Source: Pseudomonadota bacterium
Lineage (GTDB): Bacteria; Pseudomonadota; Gammaproteobacteria; Steroidobacterales; Steroidobacteraceae
Length of the DNA stretch: 7,991 bases
Direction of reading: 5' to 3'
NCBI GenBank assembly: GCA_021850555.1
Contig: JAJZLX010000776.1
Coordinates: 1-7,991, forward strand
Positions 1 through 6,637 of the stretch are shown one piece after another. Below the pieces are notes generated by a model. The model saw nothing but the letters and a program-made list of their open reading frames with translations. It ran no database searches and was not told the DNA's origin. A program made the position numbers and the translations under genes. Every line of letters starts with the position of its first letter. Positions within the stretch are counted from its first letter, which is position 1.

Positions 1-1422
1 GATGTCCCCGCCGATCAGGCCGAAGGTGCGCTCCAGGTCGAGCGGGCTCATGATCTGGCGGCCGAGCACCGCGGCCTTGAAGTTCGGCGCATGGCGGTTG
101 ACCGTGTCGATCATCAGATCCGCCACGCTCTCCCGATGCGCATCCCAGGATTCCCCGTCAGGAAGCTGCGGGGCGACGTGCTGGCAGAAAAGGCTCGCCA
201 CGTGCCTGCCCGGCGGCGCGAGGCTGTCATCGAGCGTGGAGGGAATGAGCAGCTCGACGATCGGCTGCCGGGACCACCCGTGGGTGCGGGCATCGAAATA
301 GGCCTGCTCCATGTAGCCCAGGGTGGGCGCCAGGATGATGCCGCCCGTGTGATGATCCGCGACAGTCCTGCCCGGCAGACACGTGAAATCCGGCAGCTCC
401 GAGAGCGCCACGTTCATCCGGAACGTACCCGAGCCGCAGCGCCACTGCGCGATGCGCTCGAGAAAATCCTTCGGCAGCTCTGCGGCATCGATGAGCTGAA
501 GATAGAGCAGCCTCGGATTCAAATTGGACACGACCGCCGAGGCGCGAATCGTCTCTCCTGCTTCCGTGACCGCCCCCACGGCGCGACCGCGCTCGATGAG
601 CACCTGACGCACGCCGCAGCCCACCCGAATGACGGCGCCGCGAGCCGCGGCCGACTTTGCCATCGCCTGCGTGATCGCACCCATGCCGCCGATGGCATGG
701 CCCCACGCACCCTTCTTGCCGTTCACCTCGCCGAAGCAATGGTGCAACAGCACGTACGCCGAGCCCGGCGAATAGGGGCTCGCATAATTGCCGACGATGC
801 CGTCGAAACCGTACACCGCCTTGATCGGGTCGCTCTCGAACCAGCCATCGAGATACTCTCCCGCGGAGGTGGCGAACAGCTTGAGCAGCTCACGGCGCAG
901 ACTCATATCGAGCTTGCTGATCCGCGATCCGACACGCCTGGCGCGCAACAGCTCCGGCAGGGCCTCGGCCCAGCTGCCCTGCACGACGTTCGGCGGCGTC
1001 TCGAGCACCAGGCTGCGCAATACGTCCGCAATCGCTTCCAGCCGTGCCCCGTAGGCGTCCAGCCGTCCGGCGTCCGCCGCCGAGAATTTCGCGACCTCGC
1101 TGCGGGTCCGGCCTTCGCCACTGCACAGGTAGCGTCCGTCCGCGGTGGGAAGGAAATTGGCCATCCTGCGCTCGACGATGCGCAGGCCGTGCGCGGGCAG
1201 ATCCAGGTCGCGAATGACCTTCGGATTGAGAAGGGAGACGGTGTAGGAGGCCACGGAGTTGCGGAACCCGGGATGAAACTCCTCGGTCACGGCCGCGCCG
1301 CCGACCACCTCACGGCGCTCGAGCACCGTGACCTTCAGTCCCGCCCCGGCGAGGTACGCGGCACAGACCAGCCCGTTGTGACCGCCCCCGATGATGAGGG
1401 CGTCGCACATCTCAGCGCTCAT
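1..1422 (-). CDS. Phytoene dehydrogenase/PYROXD2-like FAD-dependent oxidoreductase (partial, C-terminus off the left edge)
   Basis: I translated this frame codon by codon from 1422 to base 1. It stays open for 474 codons with no stop, so only the C-terminus is missing. Residues 9-42 form a classic FAD-binding Rossmann unit: hydrophobic strand, GGGHNG at 12-17, acidic Glu35 closing the second strand, then GG at 41-42. The middle contains GAWGHAIGGMGAITQAM (about 245-261), typical of the phytoene desaturase-like amine oxidase superfamily. The last residues read SPLDLERTFGLIGGDI, close to the C-terminal signature of PYROXD2-type proteins. Relatives are about 520-540 residues, so some 50-60 residues are probably lost. 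The start at 1422 is preceded by GGAG 11 nt upstream and overlaps the end of the Rieske gene by 11 nt (1412-1422), which suggests translational coupling. Met5 (1410) is an alternative start. The family's bacterial substrates are poorly known. Here it presumably oxidises a C-N or C-C bond of a product of the same pathway, which is inference. Confidence 0.88.
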   Translation of the reverse strand, partial: MSAEMCDALIIGGGHNGLVCAAYLAGAGLKVTVLERREVVGGAAVTEEFHPGFRNSVASYTVSLLNPKVIRDLDLPAHGLRIVERRMANFLPTADGRYLCSGEGRTRSEVAKFSAADAGRLDAYGARLEAIADVLRSLVLETPPNVVQGSWAEALPELLRARRVGSRISKLDMSLRRELLKLFATSAGEYLDGWFESDPIKAVYGFDGIVGNYASPYSPGSAYVLLHHCFGEVNGKKGAWGHAIGGMGAITQAMAKSAAARGAVIRVGCGVRQVLIERGRAVGAVTEAGETIRASAVVSNLNPRLLYLQLIDAAELPKDFLERIAQWRCGSGTFRMNVALSELPDFTCLPGRTVADHHTGGIILAPTLGYMEQAYFDARTHGWSRQPIVELLIPSTLDDSLAPPGRHVASLFCQHVAPQLPDGESWDAHRESVADLMIDTVNRHAPNFKAAVLGRQIMSPLDLERTFGLIGGDI

Positions 1423-2611
1423 GACGGTAAAAGCTCCAGCCTCTGCCCGGCGCGCACGGCAGGCGGCTCTCGGGAATAATGGCCCTCATGTGCCGTGCGA
1501 AGCTGCGCAGACACACCTCGTTCTCGCCCAGCGGTCCGACCGTGTAGCTGTCGGAAGCCATGCCGGCCTGCACGCGCTCGATCAGCCCCTTGTCCTCGCT
1601 GTTAACCTGCCGGTTGATGCGCCAGTTGAGGTATCGCGCAGCGCGCATCTCCCGGCGCTCATCGGGGTGCACGTAGGCGATCTCCCGGATCAGGGTCTCG
1701 GTCGGGGAAATCGGCAGGAACTGCATGAAGTCGATCTGGTCCGGATAGATGTCGAATGCCAGGTTCGGCCAGAGCTTGAAGTAGATCCACAACCGCTGTC
1801 GCTCCTCGGGAAGATGCTCCACCCGGGGCAGCAGCCCCTGGTAGCGCCCCTCGGACCACTTGCCCGAGCGCGTATCGCGCAACCGGCCCCACATCTTGTC
1901 GATCCAGGGCTTTGCCTCGATGCCGTAGCTGTCGCCGAAGAGGCGCGTGAGGCCCGGATGCGCCACCGGGATGTGCAGGCCATCCGAGAAATTGTCCGCC
2001 ACGTTCTTCCAGTTCACGCTGCGCGGCCGCAACGTCACCCGTCCCTGCGGCACCAGGTCCTCGAGCCGGTACGCCGCGAGCTCATCGAGGTAGGGGGCGG
2101 CCATCTGGCGCACGCTCGGCCCTCTCGCATGGCTTGCCCGCGGGTGCGGGGCGAGGCGCACGAAGATGAAGCCCATGAAGATTTCCTGCTCGAGCGGCAC
2201 CAGACCGTGTTGCTGACGGTCGATTCCCTTGAAGGAATCCCGCTGCGGGAGGCTGAGGAGACGGCCGTCGAGCCCGTAGGACCAGGCGTGATACGGGCAA
2301 GTGATCCGCCGGCCGCAATGACCATGGGAGCCGTCGAGGAGGCGCGCGGCCCGGTGACGACATGCATTGTGAAAGCTGCGCACCTCGCCGTCCTCGCCCC
2401 GCAGCACGATGACGCTCTGGTCGAGAAACTCGAAGGAGTAATAATCGCCGCAGCGGGGAACGTCATTGAGGTGGCACACGAGCTGCCAGCTCGGGCGGAA
2501 GATGCGGTCTTTCTCCAGCTCGAAGAACTCGGGGTCACGGTAGATCCATGCCGGAAGACTCATCCCCTCGTCGTCCGAGGCGGACACGATATCAATCGCA
2601 GGCGCGCTCAT
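1412..2611 (-). CDS. Rieske non-haem iron oxygenase, large (alpha) subunit
   Basis: The gene encodes 399 residues. The N-terminal Rieske domain carries the [2Fe-2S] ligands Cys84, His86, Cys105 and His108 (CRH and CPYHAW). The C-terminal catalytic domain carries the mononuclear iron site: DNFSDGLHIPVAH at 206-218 gives bridging Asp210 and ligands His213 and His218, and Asp340 in SEDKGLIERVQAG is the likely third ligand. The length and the ERVQ-G motif resemble ring-hydroxylating oxygenase alpha subunits, including the amine demethylases (betaine, stachydrine or carnitine type). The start at 2611 is chosen because AGGA lies 8 nt upstream and a good promoter ends at 2642. A longer in-frame ATG at 2716 would lie upstream of that promoter. 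Electrons must come from a reductase and possibly a ferredoxin, neither of which is in the window. The substrate is unknown. The setting beside a sarcosine oxidase set favours an N-methyl or other amine compound over an aromatic ring, which is inference. Confidence 0.93.
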   Translation of the reverse strand: MSAPAIDIVSASDDEGMSLPAWIYRDPEFFELEKDRIFRPSWQLVCHLNDVPRCGDYYSFEFLDQSVIVLRGEDGEVRSFHNACRHRAARLLDGSHGHCGRRITCPYHAWSYGLDGRLLSLPQRDSFKGIDRQQHGLVPLEQEIFMGFIFVRLAPHPRASHARGPSVRQMAAPYLDELAAYRLEDLVPQGRVTLRPRSVNWKNVADNFSDGLHIPVAHPGLTRLFGDSYGIEAKPWIDKMWGRLRDTRSGKWSEGRYQGLLPRVEHLPEERQRLWIYFKLWPNLAFDIYPDQIDFMQFLPISPTETLIREIAYVHPDERREMRAARYLNWRINRQVNSEDKGLIERVQAGMASDSYTVGPLGENEVCLRSFARHMRAIIPESRLPCAPGRGWSFYRHER

Positions 2612-2619
2612 GGCCGGGA

Positions 2620-2623
2620 TCCT
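2620..2623 (-). promoter_or_regulatory. Ribosome binding site of the Rieske oxygenase gene
   Basis: AGGA on the minus strand lies 8 nt before the ATG at 2611. A second purine-rich AGAGGA lies just upstream (2625-2630). This supports the 2611 start over the in-frame ATG at 2716. Confidence 0.6.
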
Positions 2624-2641
2624 GTCCTCTTCTATTGAACG

Positions 2642-2670
2642 AGTGTACAGCAGAGGGCCTGCGTGGTCAA
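2642..2670 (-). promoter_or_regulatory. Sigma70-type promoter for the Rieske/FAD-oxidoreductase pair
   Basis: On the minus strand TTGACC (2670-2665, 5 of 6 consensus) is followed by exactly 17 nt and then TACACT (2647-2642, 4 of 6 consensus, keeping T1, A2, A4 and T6). The start of transcription would fall near 2635, giving a leader of about 24 nt with the ribosome binding site and the ATG at 2611. It sits in the only sizeable intergenic gap of the window, where a promoter is expected. It is called by eye without experimental support. Confidence 0.55.
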
Positions 2671-2743
2671 GGTGACGCCCACCGCCCGCCCCTTGCGCCG
2701 GCATGTGATTCCTCACCTTCCGCCGGGCCCACTCGCTCCCGCG

Positions 2744-3367
2744 TCACTCCCGGCCGGCGGGCGCCTCGATTGTCGGGGCGGGTGCCGCGGCGACCTCGAA
2801 GCCGAACGGCAACGCGGCATCCGTGAGCCATTCCCAGACCCAGACGGCGTATGTTCTGAGCACGTACAGCTCGTAACGGTGTTGGTCGGTGCGATGCAGC
2901 AGCACCGGAGTGTGCTGCAGGTCGGTGAGCGCGTAGGCGTCGGGGCGGAATACCTCGGGCTGCAGATCGAGCGCGATGCCGCTCGACAGCACCGCGCGGC
3001 TCGATGCGCCGTCGATGAACAGCCGGGCGCGGCCGTGGGACAGCGACACGGTGGAGCCGATCTCCCGGGGCACGCCGTCCTGCAGGGAGGCGATCCATGC
3101 CTCTTGCGAACCCACGATCCAGAACTGCTCGGGCCCGATCTTGAAGATGTGGTGATTCGGCGAGCGGCCCGTACTGCCCATACGTTGCGGCAGGCTCGCG
3201 CCGAGCACACGCCGTACGATCCGATCGAGCTCGCCCACGGTGTCGATGAAGGCGGACACCTGCAGAAGCGCAAAGCCGGACTCTTCGCCAACGACGAGCG
3301 GGCTCGCCGCGGAGCTTGCGGGCCGCGGCCGCAACAGGCCGGCGAGGGCTGTGCGATGCTCAAACAT
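2744..3367 (-). CDS. soxG: Sarcosine oxidase, gamma subunit
   Basis: The product is 207 residues, matching the usual size of about 190-210. Family features are SPNHHIFKIGPEQFWIVG (about 69-86), HGRARLFIDG (111-120) before a short GIALDL turn, and DLQHTPVLLHR (149-159) followed by ELYVLRTYA (166-174). SoxG is distantly related to the folate-binding GcvT/YgfZ fold and binds beside the alpha subunit in the heterotetramer. It has no known separate catalytic activity. Its ATG lies inside the end of soxA (8-nt overlap, 3360-3367), so the two are probably translationally coupled. The C-terminal tail after about residue 192 is rich in Ala and Pro and looks disordered. Confidence 0.93.
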   Translation of the reverse strand: MFEHRTALAGLLRPRPASSAASPLVVGEESGFALLQVSAFIDTVGELDRIVRRVLGASLPQRMGSTGRSPNHHIFKIGPEQFWIVGSQEAWIASLQDGVPREIGSTVSLSHGRARLFIDGASSRAVLSSGIALDLQPEVFRPDAYALTDLQHTPVLLHRTDQHRYELYVLRTYAVWVWEWLTDAALPFGFEVAAAPAPTIEAPAGRE

Positions 3368-6344
3368 GCAGACGCTCGCCTTTCGGATCCAGAAACACCG
3401 GTGAGGTGATCCGTGCCCTCACCCGCTCGCCCTTGAGCGGGAAGGCACAGACGATCTCCTCGCCGAGGTGATCGAGCCCGCCGGCAAACAGGCCGAGTGC
3501 AATGAACTTTTCCAGGGTCGGCGACCAGGTGACCGAGGTGACATAGCCGCGGCCGTGACCTTTGAGCGGCTCCCCGGCCGCGAACAGGATCGCCCCTCCG
3601 CGCAGGCGCTTGCCCGGCTCCAGGCACTCGATCCCGATCAGGGACGCCCGCTGCGGGCCGCTCGCCGCTCGAGCGGCCAGCTCCCGCCCGACGAAGGGCT
3701 TCTCGTGCCTCGCCAGCCGGTCAAGGCCGAGGTCACCGAGGGAAAGACGCGGATCGACTTCCGATCCGGCGATATGACCCTTCTCGATGCGCAGCGCCGC
3801 AAGCGCCTCGAGCCCGTAGGGGCGCATGCCGAGAGGCTCCCCGCTTGCGAGCATGTGTTCCCACACCGCCGGTCCATGGCCGGCCGGAGCGTACAGCTCG
3901 TAGGCGAGCTCCCCGGAGAAGCTCAGGCGGATGAGCCGCATCGGCACTCGGTCCACGACCAGCTCCCGACAGCCCATGTGCGGCAGGGCCGGGTCCGAAA
4001 AATCCTGGCCCGGGAAGGCCCGCTCGAGGGCAGCCCGGGCCTTGGGGCCGGCGATCGCCATGCCCGCCCACTCGTCCGTCACGGACGTCACGTGGACCCG
4101 CAGATCGGGCCAGGCGGTCTGCAGCAGGAACTCCAGCCAGCACAGGACTTCCTCCGCGCCGGCCGTGGTCGTCGTCATGAAATAACGAGTGTCCGCGAGC
4201 CGTGTGGTGGTGCCGTCGTCGAAGATCGTGCCGGCATCGCTCAGCATCACTCCATAGCGGGCTTTGCCCACGGGGAGCCTCGCGAATCCGTTCACATAGA
4301 CCCGATCGAGAAATTCAGCCGCATCGGGGCCCTGAACGTCAATCTTGCCGAGCGTCGAGACGTCGGATAGACCGACTGCGCGACGGACTAGGCGCATCTC
4401 TTCGAGGTAGGCTCGCTCCACGGTCTCGCCCGCCCAGAGGTAATACCAGGGCCGCAGCCAGGGACCGGCCTCGATCATTTGCGCCCCATGCGCCAGATGC
4501 CAGTCGTGAAGTGGAGAGCGCCGCAGCGGCCGGAAGTGCCGGCCGACGTGTCTGCCGGCCAATGCGCCGACGCGCACGGGAGTGAAAGGCGGCCGGAACG
4601 TTGTGGTGCCGGCGTCCTCGAGGTCGATGCCGCGCAGACCCGCCATGATGCCGAGCGCATTGATGTTGCTCGTCTTGCCTTGATCGGTGCCCATCCCGAG
4701 CGTGGTGTAGCGCTTCAGATGCTCGAGCGAGCCATACCCCTCCTGGTGCGCAATCACGAGATCGCGCACCGTCACGTCGTTCTGAAAGTCGACGAACGCC
4801 TTGCCGGCTCGTGCGCCGGGCAGCTGCCACACGGGCTCGATCCTATGGCTATCCGAATCCCACGGAGCGGCGGATTCGGGAGCGGATTGCAGACCTTGCG
4901 CCGCGCGGGTGAAGCCGCAGAAGGCGGCGGCCAGGTTTCCCGCTTCCCAGCCCTCTTGCACCGCGGTCCGCAGTGAGAACGCCCCCGTCAGCGCGCCGGC
5001 CCCGAAGTGCCCCGGCGCATAGCCGCCCGGAACGAATGCTGCGCGGTCCTTGCGGTAGCGGGGCTTGATGCCGCCATGGCAGCTCAGATGAGCGAGGGGT
5101 GACCAGCCCCCCGACAGGCACACCAGATCGCACGCGATCGAGCGCAAGCGTGAGCGGCCCTCGCCCCGGCCGAGAACGACGCCGCGCACGGCCGCACGGC
5201 CGAGCACGCCCGCGACGACCGCGCTCGTCTGGACCTCGATACCGAGTGACGCCGCCTGCGCCGCCAACGATGGGTGGATGTCGCGGCGCACATCAGCCAC
5301 CACCACGCTGTCGACATGCGGCAGCAGGTCGAACGCCGCCGCATACGCGCTGTCGTTGTTGGTCAGGACGAGGGCGCGCCGGCCGCAAGCGACCGCGTAA
5401 CGGTTAAGGTAGGCGCGTACGGCGGAAGCCAGCATGATTCCCGGTCTGTCGTTATCCCCGAAGACCAGCGGCCTCTCGATCGCCCCGGTGGCATGGATCA
5501 CCGTCTTCGCCCGCACCGTGGTGACGATCTGGAGCGCTTCGCCGGCGGCCGGGTCCGGCCGGCACTGGTTGCGCCGGGTCACCAGAACCACGGTGCCGCC
5601 GTCGTAAATTCCTGCCGCAGTCGTGTACGGCAGGATCTGCAGCCCGGCAAGCGACCGAAGTTCGGCTTCCATCCGCATACGCCAGAGCTCCGTGTCCCCC
5701 GTGACCGGATCAGCGAGCAGCGTGCCGCCGAGCAATCCATCCTGCTCCGCGAGCATCACGCGCGCCCCGCTCCTGCCGGCGGCCAGCGCGGCGGCGAGGC
5801 CGGCCGGGCCGGCGCCGATCACCAGCACGTCGGCAAACGCATGGCGGGTCTCATACCGGTCCGGATCCGGCTCGTGGCTGGCCGCACCGAGGCCGGCGGC
5901 CCGGCGGATGAGACGCTCGTAGGTCATCCACGAGCGCCGCGTAGGTCCCATGAAAGTCTTGTAGTAAAACCCCGCCCGCAGGACGGGCGCGAACCAGGCG
6001 TTGACCGCGCCGAGGTCGAAGCGCACCGACGGCCAGGCGTTCTGACATCTGGCGCTCAACCCCTCGACGAGCTGCACCATGGTTGCCTGGGCGTTTGGCT
6101 CGGCGCGATCGCCCTCGCCCACGATGAACAACCCGTTCGGATCGTCCACCCCCGCCGTGACAAAGCCGCGGGGCCGATGATATTTGAAGCTGCGGCCGAT
6201 GATCCTCGCGCCGCCGGCAAGCAGGGCCGAAGCCAGTGTATCGCCCTGGTAACCCGTGAACGCTCTGCCGTTCAGGGAAAACACCAGCGGCCGGTCCCGA
6301 TCGATGCGGCCTGCGGCCCCGACTCTTCGCGGCCCCGAGGTCAT
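3360..6344 (-). CDS. soxA: Sarcosine oxidase, alpha subunit
   Basis: The 994-residue product has all domains of heterotetrameric sarcosine oxidase alpha. An N-terminal ferredoxin-like domain without cluster cysteines (about 16-100) includes NGR, GYQGDTLASALLAGG and GRSFKYHRPRG. A nucleotide-binding disulfide-reductase-like domain (about 170-480) has GAGPAGLAAA at 177-186 and ATGAIERPL near 285-293. A SoxA_A3 linker (about 515-570) contains KRYTTLGMGTDQGKTSN. A GcvT-like tetrahydrofolate-binding half (about 605-985) includes GLSDVSTLGKIDVQG and SFSGELAYELY. In the family, this subunit binds NAD+ and takes the methyl carbon released at the beta-subunit flavin to make 5,10-methylene-tetrahydrofolate. 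The start at 6344 overlaps the soxD stop as ATGA. An in-frame ATG at 6452 would add 36 non-conserved residues and is unlikely. The segment at 854-867 (EKGHIAGSEVDPRL) differs from the usual VGQDTDGT version. Confidence 0.96.
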   Translation of the reverse strand: MTSGPRRVGAAGRIDRDRPLVFSLNGRAFTGYQGDTLASALLAGGARIIGRSFKYHRPRGFVTAGVDDPNGLFIVGEGDRAEPNAQATMVQLVEGLSARCQNAWPSVRFDLGAVNAWFAPVLRAGFYYKTFMGPTRRSWMTYERLIRRAAGLGAASHEPDPDRYETRHAFADVLVIGAGPAGLAAALAAGRSGARVMLAEQDGLLGGTLLADPVTGDTELWRMRMEAELRSLAGLQILPYTTAAGIYDGGTVVLVTRRNQCRPDPAAGEALQIVTTVRAKTVIHATGAIERPLVFGDNDRPGIMLASAVRAYLNRYAVACGRRALVLTNNDSAYAAAFDLLPHVDSVVVADVRRDIHPSLAAQAASLGIEVQTSAVVAGVLGRAAVRGVVLGRGEGRSRLRSIACDLVCLSGGWSPLAHLSCHGGIKPRYRKDRAAFVPGGYAPGHFGAGALTGAFSLRTAVQEGWEAGNLAAAFCGFTRAAQGLQSAPESAAPWDSDSHRIEPVWQLPGARAGKAFVDFQNDVTVRDLVIAHQEGYGSLEHLKRYTTLGMGTDQGKTSNINALGIMAGLRGIDLEDAGTTTFRPPFTPVRVGALAGRHVGRHFRPLRRSPLHDWHLAHGAQMIEAGPWLRPWYYLWAGETVERAYLEEMRLVRRAVGLSDVSTLGKIDVQGPDAAEFLDRVYVNGFARLPVGKARYGVMLSDAGTIFDDGTTTRLADTRYFMTTTTAGAEEVLCWLEFLLQTAWPDLRVHVTSVTDEWAGMAIAGPKARAALERAFPGQDFSDPALPHMGCRELVVDRVPMRLIRLSFSGELAYELYAPAGHGPAVWEHMLASGEPLGMRPYGLEALAALRIEKGHIAGSEVDPRLSLGDLGLDRLARHEKPFVGRELAARAASGPQRASLIGIECLEPGKRLRGGAILFAAGEPLKGHGRGYVTSVTWSPTLEKFIALGLFAGGLDHLGEEIVCAFPLKGERVRARITSPVFLDPKGERLHV

Positions 6345-6634
6345 CGGTTGCCCGGGCCTTCCCCGGCCCCCGCGCCCGCATTCCTCGCCAAGATCACCTC
6401 CCCCACGGCATTGGTCGCGGTGTCGCGCACGAGGAGGAGCCATTGACGGCACCCTTGCTCGTGCTGCCAGAATTCCCGGTGCGGACCCTTGGGATTGTCG
6501 AACAGGAACAGATAGTCATGCCACGCATCGGGCTCCGTCGTGCCGAGCGCCGGCCGGCGCTTGCTGGCGTCCCCGCCGTAGCGGAACTCAGTGTACGGAC
6601 GCTCCCCGCACAGCGGACAGTGGATTGCGAGCAT
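6341..6634 (-). CDS. soxD: Sarcosine oxidase, delta subunit (zinc-binding)
   Basis: This 97-residue protein has the delta-subunit signature CPLCGERPYTEFRYGGDA. Cys6 and Cys9, with His58 and Cys62 in WQHEQGCRQW, match the four zinc ligands known in the family. WHDYLFLFDNPKGPHREFW (38-56) is also typical. The small subunit structurally supports the alpha-beta complex. Its start lies 3 nt after the soxB stop (6638-6640), and its TGA overlaps the soxA ATG. Residues after about 83 are a Gly/Ala-rich tail with no expected function. Confidence 0.95.
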   Translation of the reverse strand: MLAIHCPLCGERPYTEFRYGGDASKRRPALGTTEPDAWHDYLFLFDNPKGPHREFWQHEQGCRQWLLLVRDTATNAVGEVILARNAGAGAGEGPGNR

Positions 6635-6637
6635 GAG

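Larger units (their letters stand above)
2612..2743. other. Intergenic region between soxG and the Rieske gene
   Basis: This 132-nt gap is the longest non-coding stretch in the window. It holds the promoter at 2642-2670 and the ribosome binding site at 2620-2623. I see no hairpin followed by a T-run that would end the sox transcript, so read-through from soxG into the Rieske gene remains possible. Confidence 0.6.

Noticed and set aside
91..1479. 462-codon open frame on the plus strand
   Set aside because: It lies antisense to the FAD oxidoreductase, whose own frame has recognisable motifs throughout. The plus-strand product shows no family features and is rich in Arg, Ala, Gly and His, as expected for a shadow in GC-rich DNA.
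1391..2638. 415-codon open frame on the plus strand
   Set aside because: It is antisense to the Rieske gene, which has intact [2Fe-2S] and iron ligands. I see no recognisable domain in the plus-strand product.
2612..2716. 35-residue N-terminal extension of the Rieske protein from an ATG at 2716
   Set aside because: It would start upstream of the promoter at 2642-2670 and adds low-complexity residues not expected in the family. The 2611 ATG has a good ribosome site.
2690..2735. Possible hairpin (CCGGC with GCCGG) downstream of soxG as a terminator
   Set aside because: The stem is about 5 bp with a loop of roughly 19 nt and has no following T-run on the minus strand, so it is too weak to call.
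5274..6446. 390-codon open frame on the plus strand opposite soxA
   Set aside because: It is the reverse-strand shadow of the N-terminal and nucleotide-binding domains of soxA. No motif or ribosome site supports it.
6345..6452. 36-residue N-terminal extension of SoxA from an ATG at 6452
   Set aside because: It would overlap soxD by 112 nt and adds a Gly/Arg-rich segment. The ATGA overlap at 6341-6344 is the usual arrangement of tightly packed operons.
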